This document shows positions 1-8,430 of a DNA stretch of 33,100 bases, piece by piece. The notes below the pieces were generated by a model. It was not told the DNA's origin, did no database searches, and saw nothing but the letters and a program-made list of their open reading frames with translations. Where the stretch lies: assembly GCA_020441025.1 (NCBI GenBank), contig JAGRMX010000003.1:1-33100 (forward strand), in the 5' to 3' direction. Each line of letters starts with the position of its first letter. Within the stretch, counting starts at the first letter, position 1. The stretch comes from Leptospiraceae bacterium. Its GTDB lineage: Bacteria > Spirochaetota > Leptospiria > Leptospirales > Leptonemataceae. The position numbers and the translations under genes were made by a program.

Positions 1-252
1 AGTCTTGATTCTGTCAATTGTTGCGTACAAAAAATGGCTCGCCCAAAAAAACCCCGGTGCGGACCTTGATTTTTTCCTCGTCGCTTCCATCGTGCAAAGC
101 ATACCGTCACCGAACGATTTCCAAGACGGTAGTCCCATCAGGCGATTCGGAACGACTCTCGAAAGACAGCATGGCGCTTTTTGTGGACGCGCCACGCCAC
201 CCGGATGCGAGGAAGCGCATCAATTGGAAAGATTTTCACAGGCAGATAGCAT
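1..252. other. Left edge, no confident gene; possible decayed solute-binding-protein tail
   Basis: No convincing intact gene is visible here. In plus frame 3, about positions 129-215, the translation reads VVPSGDSERL, then KDSMALFVDAP, then HPDARKRINW. This resembles the C-terminal region of PotD/PotF-type polyamine-binding proteins, where a VxPxEGS stretch is followed by DSMAIPKDAPxPExAxKFINF. The frame then runs on into the ilvE start without the expected ending. A short stretch in plus frame 2 near 50-85 (NPGADLDFF) could be an upstream piece in another frame. If real, this is a frameshifted remnant. Chance similarity is an equal possibility. A TGA in frame 2 overlaps the ilvE ATG (ATGA at 253-256), which may be incidental. 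Confidence 0.2.
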
Positions 253-1179
253 ATGACGGCCACGGATCAAAACAGCATAGCGTACCATGCGGGCGAATTC
301 AAAACCCTGCGCGACTGCAACGTAAATATTTCCACACACGCGTTACAGTACGGTACCATGGTTTTCGGCGGCCTGCGCGGTTATTACAACGCGGCCCATG
401 ATAACCTGTACATCTTTCGTATTGACGATCATTACAATCGTCTCGTGAAGAGCGCTCGCATCATGCAGATGAATCCGCCTAAAACCGCCGCCGAGATGAA
501 GTCAATCACACTCGAACTGGCGCGCAAAAATAATTTTCGCACCAATACGTATTTTCGACCGTTCATCTATAAGAGCGATTTACAACTTTCGCCGCGTCTA
601 CACGACATTCACGATGCTTTTGCGCTGTACACGGTTCCGTTGAACGATTATCTGGACACCACCCGCGGCATGCGCACGGCGGTTTCCAGCTGGCGTCGAA
701 TCGATGAGAATATAATTCCCACCCGCGCCAAGGCGTCGGGCGGTTATATTAACTCCGCGTTGGCCAAATCGGAAGCCGTGCAAAACGGATTCGATGAGGC
801 CATCTTTCTGGATATGCGCGGCATGGTCAGCGAAGGCAGCGCCGAGAATATTTTCATTGTTCGGGAAAACACGATTATTACTCCGCATCTGGCCAGCGCC
901 GTGCTGGAAGGCATCACGCGCCGCTCTATCATTGAACTGGCCCGCAGCATGGGTTATTCCGTCGTAGAGCGCGATGTGGCCCGGGCCGAATTGTATATTT
1001 GCGATGAAGCGTTCTTCTGCGGCACCGGTGCACAGGTCGCCTGGATCGCCGAAATTGATCGGCGGGTTATCGGCGACGGCAATATCGGTCCAATTTCTTC
1101 CAAATTGCGCGATCGCTTCGTTAATATCGTAAATGGTGAAGACCCGGAATTCAAACACTGGTTGACTGCGGTGTATTAA
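253..1179 (+). CDS. ilvE: Branched-chain amino acid aminotransferase (PLP fold type IV)
   Basis: This enzyme transfers the amino group between glutamate and branched-chain 2-oxo acids in the cytoplasm, in the last step of Leu/Ile/Val synthesis or the first step of their breakdown. The protein has 308 residues, the usual family size. The N-terminal THALQYGTMVFGGLR segment matches the family hallmark. Lys160 in TRAKASGGYINS is the expected Schiff-base lysine. SEGSAENIF (193-201), LEGITR (218-223) and CGTGAQV (256-262) are the usual cofactor and substrate loops. The ATG at 253 leaves the normal short lead before the first strand, though no strong Shine-Dalgarno is visible. An amino-acid permease follows 40 bp downstream on the same strand, suggesting a shared transcript. 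Class IV also contains D-amino-acid transaminases and ADC lyases, but the motifs fit IlvE best. Confidence 0.93.
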   Translation: MTATDQNSIAYHAGEFKTLRDCNVNISTHALQYGTMVFGGLRGYYNAAHDNLYIFRIDDHYNRLVKSARIMQMNPPKTAAEMKSITLELARKNNFRTNTYFRPFIYKSDLQLSPRLHDIHDAFALYTVPLNDYLDTTRGMRTAVSSWRRIDENIIPTRAKASGGYINSALAKSEAVQNGFDEAIFLDMRGMVSEGSAENIFIVRENTIITPHLASAVLEGITRRSIIELARSMGYSVVERDVARAELYICDEAFFCGTGAQVAWIAEIDRRVIGDGNIGPISSKLRDRFVNIVNGEDPEFKHWLTAVY

Positions 1180-1219
1180 ATCGCCTTGCCGTGCCGTCGA
1201 AGAACCCGCACAGCGCCTT

Positions 1220-2662
1220 ATGCCTGCCGCCACACCGGAACTTGAAGCCCGCCTGGGATTGACCGAAGCATTATCCATCGTCATCGGTCGCATTATCGGC
1301 TCGGGAATATTTCGCACGCCCGGCCCTATGATGCTGGCGGTCAGCGGACTGGACGCTTCGGCTACCTATACCACCGGAGACATTCCGGTCGGTCAGATAT
1401 CCATCGGCTTATTCTTTCTGGCCTGGATAATCGGCGGCATCGCCACTTTCTTATCTTCGTTTTGCTTCGCCGAGTTGGTGGCCATGATTCCGCGCTCGGG
1501 CGGTCCGTACGCTTATTTAAAAGCGGCCTATCCCGAATTCTGGACCTTCTTACGCGGCTGGGCCATGTTCTTTGTTTCCGAAACGGCTTCCATTGTGGCC
1601 GTAGCGCTGGTGTTCAGTGAGTACACCGACTACGCACTGCGCACTTCCGGTGGCAGCGGAATCGGATTGGTGGGACGTACCGGATTGGCATTGGGTGTCA
1701 TCTGGTTGCTGACGGCCGCCAATTCTTTCGGCGTGCTGGCTTCGGGCATGTTGCAAAACGTACTGAGCTTTCTAAAAGTTGCGTCACTGATTGCCATCAT
1801 TGGTTTTTGTTTCGCCGCGCCCGGTGAATCGATAAACTTCACCACGAATGTCTGGCCGGAAGAATGGACTTATGGCACCGTACTTACCGTACTTACGGCG
1901 TTGCGGTACGGCTTCTTCGCGTACAGCGGCTGGGAAGGCGCCACTTATGTAGCCGAAGAGGTGCGCAATCCGCGTCGCAATTTGCCGCTTTCACTGTTTC
2001 TTGGAATCGGCGGCGTTATGTTGATTTACCTGGCGGTGAATTCGGCTTACCTCTATCAACTGGGTGCCGTCGAAATGATTCTGGCACGCAAAGAAATCGC
2101 GTCGCGTGCCATGCAGGTATCCGTGGGTACCGCCGGTGGATTGCTGCTGGCGGGCATTGTGATGCTGTCCACTTTCGGAAATGTCAGCACCCAGATTATG
2201 GTCAAGGCCCGCACGTGGCACGCCATGGCCCGGGATGGACTATTTTTTCGATTCGTGCGTGATACCAGTCCGCGCTGGCACACACCCAATCGCGCTCTAA
2301 TATTGCAGGCCGGTTGGGCATCGGTTTTATTAATAGTCGCAGCGCTGGATACCGGCATCGGCGGCGGCACCATCTATGAAAAGGTCATTGATTTTTTCAG
2401 CTTCACATCCGGCATTTTTAATATATCCACCATTATGGCGGTCTGGGTGCTGCGTAAAAAAATGCCCGATGCCGAGCGACCCTTTCGGGTGCCATTGTTC
2501 TATTTTACTATAATACTTACGTTGTTGATATATTCGATGTACACATTGTGGACCTTGATTGATCGGCCTGTAGAAAGTATGGCCGGTATATTGCTCACCT
2601 TAACCGGAATAGTGTATTATTTTTATATTAAGAAATACCGGCATGAAGTGGTAAAGGGATAG
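1220..2662 (+). CDS. APC-superfamily amino acid permease
   Basis: This is a 480-residue inner-membrane transporter, probably an amino-acid/cation symporter or exchanger of the LAT-like branch. The N-terminus has the unwound TM1 motif GSGIF after IVIGRIIG, which in this superfamily contacts the substrate amino and carboxyl groups. About twelve hydrophobic helices follow. The loop SGWEGATYVAEEVRNPRRNLP-like region (about residues 235-255) matches the SGW/EE/NPRRNLP signature of LAT-type permeases. It begins 40 bp after ilvE, so uptake or exchange of branched-chain amino acids is a reasonable inference, but specificity cannot be read from sequence. The ATG at 1220 has no good Shine-Dalgarno, which fits downstream position in an operon. 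A possible terminator lies about 20 bp after the stop. Confidence 0.88.
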   Translation: MPAATPELEARLGLTEALSIVIGRIIGSGIFRTPGPMMLAVSGLDASATYTTGDIPVGQISIGLFFLAWIIGGIATFLSSFCFAELVAMIPRSGGPYAYLKAAYPEFWTFLRGWAMFFVSETASIVAVALVFSEYTDYALRTSGGSGIGLVGRTGLALGVIWLLTAANSFGVLASGMLQNVLSFLKVASLIAIIGFCFAAPGESINFTTNVWPEEWTYGTVLTVLTALRYGFFAYSGWEGATYVAEEVRNPRRNLPLSLFLGIGGVMLIYLAVNSAYLYQLGAVEMILARKEIASRAMQVSVGTAGGLLLAGIVMLSTFGNVSTQIMVKARTWHAMARDGLFFRFVRDTSPRWHTPNRALILQAGWASVLLIVAALDTGIGGGTIYEKVIDFFSFTSGIFNISTIMAVWVLRKKMPDAERPFRVPLFYFTIILTLLIYSMYTLWTLIDRPVESMAGILLTLTGIVYYFYIKKYRHEVVKG

Positions 2663-2681
2663 TTGCCCAACGAATCACACG

Positions 2682-2717
2682 TCGGATTGGAAAAATAATC
2701 CGATCAGATTCTTTTTC
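2682..2717 (+). terminator. Possible weak rho-independent terminator after the permease
   Basis: A 7-bp perfect inverted repeat, TCGGATT (2682-2688) and AATCCGA (2697-2703), has an 8-nt loop. A T-rich run (TTCTTTTTCTCT) follows a few bases later. The stem is AT-rich and the T-tract is interrupted and offset, so termination would be inefficient. It sits between the permease and the histidine kinase, where a transcript boundary is expected. Confidence 0.4.
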
Positions 2718-2750
2718 TCTTGCGTATTCTCCGTATCCGATCACTACTGA

Positions 2751-5177
2751 GTGCATTTTGTGTTCACGATATGGAATTCAAGTAAAGGCACAAAATCAGA
2801 TCGCATCAGAAAAACTCAGCTCCGATTAATACTGGCTGTTAGTTGCATCTTATATTCATGCTCGCCTGATTCGGTAAGCACCGGCGATCAAATTTCAGCT
2901 CCAGGCATCGCAAATGGCGTGCTTGATCTCACGAATTATCAATTAGAGAACAATCAGCCCGTATCGCTGAAGGGTCCCTGGTTGTTTTATTGGAACAAAT
3001 TTGTAACCCCGGTAAACCCCTGGAACGAACCCGACTTGCTTCCGGAAATGTATCCCGAACCGACCGGATTTTTTAACGTCCCCGGTTTCTGGAATGAAAA
3101 TAAGGCGGGAACGACGGACTTACAGGCCGAAGGCTTTGCCACCTATAGATTGAAGATAATACGTAATCCGATTCCTTCGATTCTGGCTATTCGAATGGTG
3201 GATCTGGAATCAGCTTATAGATTGTACGCTAATGGAAAGTTGATTGGCACGAACGGCCGGCCGGGGAAAAGTCAGGTAACAGAAACCCCCGAATGGCGGC
3301 CGGCTGTTCATGTGTTTTTCGCCGAGCAAAATGTAGAACTTATCTTGCATGTATCCAATCATCATCATCGCTGGGGAGGTGTCTGGGAGCAACCAATCCT
3401 TGGAACCGAACAACAATTGCGTACCGATCAAAACCGCCGCATCGCTCTGGAAGTATTTGTCGCAGCAGCCATTCTGGCTGTCGGGGTTTACCATTTACTC
3501 ATTTTTGTTCTACGTAGAAATGAGATACCATTTCTTTTACTGGGCCTTTTTTGTTTTATAATGGCTTTACGTACCGCAATAACCGGTGAGCGTATTCTTC
3601 AAGAGTTCTGGTCGTTTGGCTGGAACTGGCTTGTCACTCTGGATTACCTCACTGTTTATATAGGAGCCCCGATCTGTCATTGGTATCTCGTGCAGATCTA
3701 CCACAAAGATTATTCGCGCAAAGTATTTCAAATTTTCGCCGTATTATCATTGATATGTGCGGCGATCGTACTTTTTACCGCACCGTCGGTTTTTACGCAT
3801 ATTGCAGACGCATATCATTTACTTCTGGTGTCAGTATCGGTATTTTTTACGTGTGTCACGATTATTGCAATTTATCGCAAAAGAGAAGACGCGTCATTAA
3901 TGTTTGTTGCGTGGCTAATTTTTACGTTGGCCAATTTTAATGATATTTTATATGTACAGGCCTTAATTGATTCCCGGTATCTTTCAGCATTCGGGCTTCT
4001 AGAATTTTTATTCATCCAATCATATATACTGGCAAAACGATACAGTCGCGCGTTACATACATCGGAACGGCTGCGTCAGAGAGTCCGCAATCTGTTAACA
4101 TTAACACGTACTTTAAATCAGTCTCGGAATGCCATAGACGCCATTCGAACCGCACTGAATGAAGGTGCCAACGCGTTGGGCACTCCGGATACGATTGCAA
4201 TGCGCGCACTGTTTAAAGATCCCGTTACAGGTCAATATATGACAATCGATTCTAACGAAAACCGACTTCCCGAAAAGGTCAGCAATAAGAACATTGAAAA
4301 ATATTGGCAACTTCCGAAGATACAATTGAATCAACTGCAAATGGTCGCCAATATCGAACAGAGTAGTCTGCGTTCAGCCGCAAGACGAAACGAAGAGACG
4401 CTGGCTGTCCTGGAATGGTGCAACGTACTTCCGCAGTCTATTCAACAGGAAAAAGTCTATATACGCGGGCTATGCGATTCGCTGGCACTGGTACTTGAAA
4501 ATATTCGCAGCACACGAACCGAAACATTAGCGGCGGTTGGACAGGCCGCTTCTGAGATTGTCCATGACATCAACCACCATTGCCGAGTTCTGTTGATGCA
4601 ATCGGATAAAATCAGGAGTTCTAAAAACGGAGACGTTTCTACGGTAGCCGGAGATATAGATCGTGAGGTTACCCGGCTGAAGAATATGGCGCTGGATATT
4701 CTCGATTTTGCGCGGCAGCACATAATTGTAAGTACACGTCCGGAATCATTACAGGATATTGCTCGTTCAATCGAACAGGATTTACGCGATTTATTTACCG
4801 GAACATCTATAATTTTTTCTGTTGAGTATTATGAGAACCAGGATATCCTTATCGACCTGGATCGATTCCAGCGCGTCACAGCCAATCTGGCTCGTAATGC
4901 TGCAACTGCCATGCCCCTGGGAGGTGAGTTTCGTGTACGAATTGAGGTTCAGGATGATCGAGTGTATTTCATTTTTGAAGACAATGGTCCGGGTCTGTCT
5001 TCCGAGCTTCGAAATCGATTGTTTCAGCCGTTTCCGGGAAGTAATAGCAAAAAGGACAGCTTTGGATTGGGGCTGGCGGTTGTTGACCGTATTGTCCGGG
5101 CGCATAATGGGGAAATATTCGTCTATTCACGTAAAGGCCAGGGAACACGATTCACGATTGTATTACCTGCAAAATAA
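2751..5177 (+). CDS. 7TMR-DISM sensor histidine kinase with lipobox-like N-terminus
   Basis: This 808-residue membrane receptor kinase starts with a hydrophobic signal ending in a lipobox-like LYSC near residue 38. A beta-rich extracytoplasmic DISMED2-like domain follows, recognisable by PVSLKGPWLFYW, VDLESAYRLYANGKLIG and NGRPGK. A seven-helix 7TMR-DISM block spans about residues 225-430. A linker resembling a diverged GAF domain comes next. The kinase core has His605 in EIVHDINHH as the likely phosphorylation site, an N-box around Asn712 (NLARNAATAM), a G1 box DNGPG (744-748) and a G2 box GLGLAV (772-777). The H-box is unusual (HDINHH in place of the common HEIRTPL). The GTG start at 2751 lacks a clear Shine-Dalgarno and the true start is uncertain. 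A NarL-type regulator begins 73 bp downstream and is the likely partner. The gene looks more AT-rich than its neighbours. Confidence 0.88.
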   Translation: MHFVFTIWNSSKGTKSDRIRKTQLRLILAVSCILYSCSPDSVSTGDQISAPGIANGVLDLTNYQLENNQPVSLKGPWLFYWNKFVTPVNPWNEPDLLPEMYPEPTGFFNVPGFWNENKAGTTDLQAEGFATYRLKIIRNPIPSILAIRMVDLESAYRLYANGKLIGTNGRPGKSQVTETPEWRPAVHVFFAEQNVELILHVSNHHHRWGGVWEQPILGTEQQLRTDQNRRIALEVFVAAAILAVGVYHLLIFVLRRNEIPFLLLGLFCFIMALRTAITGERILQEFWSFGWNWLVTLDYLTVYIGAPICHWYLVQIYHKDYSRKVFQIFAVLSLICAAIVLFTAPSVFTHIADAYHLLLVSVSVFFTCVTIIAIYRKREDASLMFVAWLIFTLANFNDILYVQALIDSRYLSAFGLLEFLFIQSYILAKRYSRALHTSERLRQRVRNLLTLTRTLNQSRNAIDAIRTALNEGANALGTPDTIAMRALFKDPVTGQYMTIDSNENRLPEKVSNKNIEKYWQLPKIQLNQLQMVANIEQSSLRSAARRNEETLAVLEWCNVLPQSIQQEKVYIRGLCDSLALVLENIRSTRTETLAAVGQAASEIVHDINHHCRVLLMQSDKIRSSKNGDVSTVAGDIDREVTRLKNMALDILDFARQHIIVSTRPESLQDIARSIEQDLRDLFTGTSIIFSVEYYENQDILIDLDRFQRVTANLARNAATAMPLGGEFRVRIEVQDDRVYFIFEDNGPGLSSELRNRLFQPFPGSNSKKDSFGLGLAVVDRIVRAHNGEIFVYSRKGQGTRFTIVLPAK

Positions 5178-5250
5178 CTACTGCCGAATTACCGATAAGC
5201 ATTACTTTTGAATTTTATTGAATGCGCATACTACCGTGCAAATATAATAA

Positions 5251-5925
5251 ATGAGTCTATCTATGCCGGACGCAAATCCGAAGCGTATTCTATTTGCGGA
5301 TGATCATCCGCTTGTGCTCTCCGGTCTGAAGAGTGCCATTATGCAAACCGCAGATCTGGAATGGCTGGGTGCCGTGCATACCTGCGTCGCTCTCAAATCA
5401 CGTTTGCAAAAGGAACCCGTTCCGGATCTGGCACTGATAGACATCTGGCTCGCTGACGGTATAGTGTTTACCGTATTGCACGATCTTTTCCGTCAAAATC
5501 TACTCCCTGCGTTCGCCATCCTCACCGGATCACGGGACTGGAGTCATCTGAATCAGGCCCAGCAGGCAGGCGCAAAAGGATACATATTAAAAGAAGAAAA
5601 GCCGGAAGCAATCGTTGATTCCATCCGGCGCATCCTCAAAGGGGAGCTGGTGTTTCCTGCCGGCACCGGTAGCCAGTCTGAACAAGAGACGCTATCTCCG
5701 GACCTGGTAAAGGCTTACCACAGTTTGAGCAAGCGCGAAAAACAACTGCTGCTATATATCGCCCGGGGATATCTGAATCGCGAAATCGGGGAGTATTTGA
5801 ATATCAGTATCCGGACTGTAGAGAATCACCGGGCCAGAATAGCCGAAAAACTGGGAGCGCGCTCGCCGGTGCAACTGACCACCATGGCCATCCAACTACG
5901 CGATCTCCTGGAAAACGATAGCTGA
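5251..5925 (+). CDS. NarL/FixJ-family response regulator (REC + LuxR HTH)
   Basis: This 224-residue DNA-binding regulator has a receiver domain at about 12-125: acidic pair Asp17/Asp18, phosphoacceptor Asp64 in LALIDIW, Thr92 in LTG and Lys114 in YILK. A LuxR-type helix-turn-helix spans about 158-205 (LSKREKQLLLYIARG, then NISIRTVENHRARIAEKLG). Phosphorylation of Asp64 by the adjacent 7TMR-DISM kinase is expected to control DNA binding. The start is either ATG 5251 or the in-frame ATG at 5263; neither has a strong Shine-Dalgarno. The 73-bp gap to the kinase shows no terminator, so the two genes are probably co-transcribed. Confidence 0.93.
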   Translation: MSLSMPDANPKRILFADDHPLVLSGLKSAIMQTADLEWLGAVHTCVALKSRLQKEPVPDLALIDIWLADGIVFTVLHDLFRQNLLPAFAILTGSRDWSHLNQAQQAGAKGYILKEEKPEAIVDSIRRILKGELVFPAGTGSQSEQETLSPDLVKAYHSLSKREKQLLLYIARGYLNREIGEYLNISIRTVENHRARIAEKLGARSPVQLTTMAIQLRDLLENDS

Positions 5926-5955
5926 ATACGAATAAATAATTCCAGAAGCTTGCGT

Positions 5956-5999
5956 GCTATCCGCAAAATCGGGGCGGTTCTGCGGATTCCCCGGATAGC
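5956..5999. repeat. Nested inverted repeats upstream of the OmpA-like gene
   Basis: The outer arms GCTATCCG (5956-5963) and CGGATAGC (5992-5999) are perfectly complementary over 8 bp. Alternative arms ATCCGCA (5959-5965) and TGCGGAT (5981-5987) are also perfectly complementary and are mutually exclusive with part of the outer pairing. No T-tract follows on either strand. The element may be a structured leader, an operator or a terminator relic between the response regulator and the OmpA-like gene. Confidence 0.4.
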
Positions 6000-6031
6000 G
6001 AATTACTGGCCGGTCGGGTATTCTCAGCGGT

Positions 6032-6904
6032 ATGGGTCACACTCATCACCGGACACTTTTCTCAATCGCGTTATCTGCCGTGTTGTTTTTCCCAGTCAAC
6101 GCCTGCATGACTACCGGCGAGAATTCGTCCGGCCATACCGCCAATCAACATGGAAGTCATTCTCCATCCGGCACCTTCAGCTACGAATATACAACCCAAA
6201 CGCTGGCCGCGCCGCCGGACAGAAATCTGGCGCTTGCGACCGGCAACGATCAATGCGAGGAGATCGGGCGCTCGCGAGTGGTGCGCTTGATTTACTTATT
6301 TCCGATCAATGAATTGGAAGAAAGCGATCTCGCCAACAGCGATTTGCCCGCGCGCCGGTATCGCACGGCCATTACACCCTGGGACGCCGTCTTTTCCCTG
6401 GCCGGCTTTTTATTCGGCGTTGTTACAGAAACTCAAATAGCGGAAGCATGCCACTCGGACGCGCTCCTGGCATTACGTCAGGATATACAAAACGATCAAG
6501 GAAGTAACGTCGGCGGTAAAACACAATCCCTGCCGGTTGTTTCGCTGGGCAATTCCGAAGAAGAACGCAACGCGCGTTCGCTCTTTTTTCAATTCAATTC
6601 CACCAACTTCGCGCAGGGAGAAGAAGAACGATTCAATCAAATGCTGCCCACCATCAGAAACGCGATTGCCGACGGGAAATCACTTTTGCTCATCGGTCAT
6701 TCCGATCCCTACGGAACCGAATCCGGCAATGAACGCTTGAGCGTCTGGCGCGCGAAACGTATTCGCGAAAAGCTGGTGGAACACGGACTGCCCGAAGAAC
6801 GCATCTATGTATTATCCGCCGGTGAAGAATGGTCCTATGCCGATTCCGCCAGGTCCCTCGATGAACGCGATCGCCGCGTGGAACTCATGATTGTGGAACG
6901 GTAA
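6032..6904 (+). CDS. OmpA-like peptidoglycan-binding lipoprotein
   Basis: This 290-residue envelope protein has a signal peptide ending in a lipobox-like PVNAC (Cys25), so it is probably an outer-membrane or periplasmic lipoprotein. The middle (about 73-145) contains CEEIGRSRVVRLIYLF and a glycine-rich hydrophobic segment ending TETQIAEAC, loosely reminiscent of Bor/Iss-type lipoproteins. That similarity is an inference. The C-terminus (about 180-288) is an OmpA-family domain: FFQFNSTNF, GHSDPYGTESGNERLS and RAKRI, then DERDRRVELMI. Asp225 and Arg240 match the residues that bind diaminopimelate in this family. The stop is 10 bp before the ATG of the first RCC1 lipoprotein, so the three genes may form an envelope operon. 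Confidence 0.85.
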   Translation: MGHTHHRTLFSIALSAVLFFPVNACMTTGENSSGHTANQHGSHSPSGTFSYEYTTQTLAAPPDRNLALATGNDQCEEIGRSRVVRLIYLFPINELEESDLANSDLPARRYRTAITPWDAVFSLAGFLFGVVTETQIAEACHSDALLALRQDIQNDQGSNVGGKTQSLPVVSLGNSEEERNARSLFFQFNSTNFAQGEEERFNQMLPTIRNAIADGKSLLLIGHSDPYGTESGNERLSVWRAKRIREKLVEHGLPEERIYVLSAGEEWSYADSARSLDERDRRVELMIVER

Positions 6905-6914
6905 GGGTCGAATT

Positions 6915-8369
6915 ATGAATAGTTTTCTCAAGCATAGCATGCAACGGCAATCATTCGATGCCGTGCCGAAGCTGCGCCTTTTAGAAAATCAATCCCGGCT
7001 TTTTCCCGCATCGGTGCACCGCACTCTGGTTGCAACTCTCGCCGGGGCCGCAATTGCGATCGGAAGTGCGCACTGCGGTATCGGCCACAATGCTCTCGGT
7101 ACGTTTAATGGCGCAGACGAAACGAATACCGACCTATCGCTTCTGACACTTCTACTTGCTGCGCCGCCAGCATCCGGTTCGTCGAGAACCACCAGCACAC
7201 AAATCGTGGCCGGGAGGGATCTTACCTGCTATTTATCGTCGGCAGGTACCGTGCACTGCTGGGGCCGGAGTGATCAGGGCCAACTGGGTTATGGAAACAC
7301 GAACGACATCGGGGATGATGAATTACCGGCTGCAGCCGGTACCGTCGATGTCGGCGGGAACGTCACGCAACTCACTGCCGGGGGCTCTTATGCGTGTGCC
7401 CTTCTGGATACGGGTTCCGTTCGATGCTGGGGCTACGGTATTCACGGCCGTCTGGGTTACGCAAACACGAATAACATCGGTGATGATGAAACACCGGCCT
7501 CCGCAGGCGATGTAAATGTCGGCGGGATCGTCACGCAAATTTCGGCCAGTAACATTCATACCTGCGCTCTTTTGAACACCGGCTCCGTTCGCTGCTGGGG
7601 CTACGGTGATTTCGGCCGCCTCGGCTATGCAAACACGAACAATATTGGCGACGATGAAACACCCGCTTCGGCGGGCGATGTGGATGTCGGCGGCACCGTA
7701 ATACAGATTGCTTCTGGTTTTCATCACACCTGTGCTCTGCTGGACACCGGCTCCGTGCGTTGCTGGGGTACCGGCACCAATGGCCAGCTGGGTTACGGAA
7801 ACACGAATCACATCGGTGACGATGAATCGCCAGCCACGGCGGGCGATGTAAATGTCGGCGGCACTGTTACACAGATTACCGCCGGGAGCAACTACACCTG
7901 TGCCCTTCTGAATACGGGTTCCGTTCGATGCTGGGGCCTGGGCACTTTCGGTCGGCTGGGTTACGCAAACACGAATAACATCGGTGATAATGAAGCACCC
8001 GCTACAGCAGGCAATGTCAACATCGGCGGCCTGGTTACACAAATTTCGGGCCGTTACACGCATACCTGTGCCCTTCTGGACAACGGTTCAGTACGCTGCT
8101 GGGGCTCAGGTTTTGTCGGCGCACTGGGCTACGGAAACACGAATAACATTGGTGATGATGAGATGCCGGCCACAGCAGGCGATGTGAACGTCGGCGGCCC
8201 CGTAACACAGGTTGCAACCGGCGAACACCATAACTGTGTCATTCTGAGCAATGGTTTCGTGCGTTGTTGGGGCCGGAGTCAATTTGGCCAGATGGGTTAT
8301 GGAGATACGAACATCATTGGCGATAACCCCGGCGAAATGCCGCCCGGAGATGTGCAGGTATTCGAGTGA
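6915..8369 (+). CDS. Seven-bladed RCC1-repeat lipoprotein, copy 1
   Basis: This is an exported protein of 484 residues. The start at ATG 6915 is supported by AAGGG about 8 nt upstream; a GTG at 6891 in frame would overlap the OmpA-like gene. The signal peptide ends in a lipobox-like GSAHC. The segment GIGHNALGTFNG and a Leu-rich SLLTLLLAAP follow. The rest is seven consecutive RCC1-type repeats of 56 residues (7197-8366). Each has the core C-x9-CWG, then GxLGYxNTNxIGDD and VNVGG. Seven RCC1 repeats normally close into one beta-propeller. Eukaryotic RCC1 is a nucleotide-exchange factor, but a lipidated secreted version is more likely a binding or adhesion scaffold. Two cysteines per blade suggest regular disulfides in an oxidising compartment. 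The next gene is a close paralogue. Confidence 0.87.
   Translation: MNSFLKHSMQRQSFDAVPKLRLLENQSRLFPASVHRTLVATLAGAAIAIGSAHCGIGHNALGTFNGADETNTDLSLLTLLLAAPPASGSSRTTSTQIVAGRDLTCYLSSAGTVHCWGRSDQGQLGYGNTNDIGDDELPAAAGTVDVGGNVTQLTAGGSYACALLDTGSVRCWGYGIHGRLGYANTNNIGDDETPASAGDVNVGGIVTQISASNIHTCALLNTGSVRCWGYGDFGRLGYANTNNIGDDETPASAGDVDVGGTVIQIASGFHHTCALLDTGSVRCWGTGTNGQLGYGNTNHIGDDESPATAGDVNVGGTVTQITAGSNYTCALLNTGSVRCWGLGTFGRLGYANTNNIGDNEAPATAGNVNIGGLVTQISGRYTHTCALLDNGSVRCWGSGFVGALGYGNTNNIGDDEMPATAGDVNVGGPVTQVATGEHHNCVILSNGFVRCWGRSQFGQMGYGDTNIIGDNPGEMPPGDVQVFE
7197..8366 (+). repeat. Exact-period 168-bp RCC1 coding repeats, array 1
   Basis: There are seven in-frame units. Units 1-6 are each exactly 168 bp (56 codons): unit 1 starts at the ACA codon at 7197 and unit 7 starts at the ACA codon at 8205. 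The last unit is 162 bp and ends at the stop codon. Unit identity is highest around GGNAACACGAAYAACATYGG and the Cys-Trp-Gly codons. The exact length conservation points to repeat amplification or homogenisation. Confidence 0.9.
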
Positions 8370-8430
8370 CGTGAAGCGCAATATTGGGCAATGCGCAACG
8401 CCCGGACGTTACCAATGCCGGGAATAGTAA

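Noticed and set aside
598-1317. 239-codon open frame on the minus strand opposite ilvE
   Set aside because: It lies wholly antisense to a well-supported aminotransferase and shows no family features; it is a shadow of the ilvE codon pattern.
7323-8063. 246-codon minus-strand frame across the RCC1 repeats
   Set aside because: It mirrors the 168-bp repeats of the plus-strand RCC1 gene and its own repeats are only the antisense reading; the plus strand has the signal peptide, ribosome site and family match.
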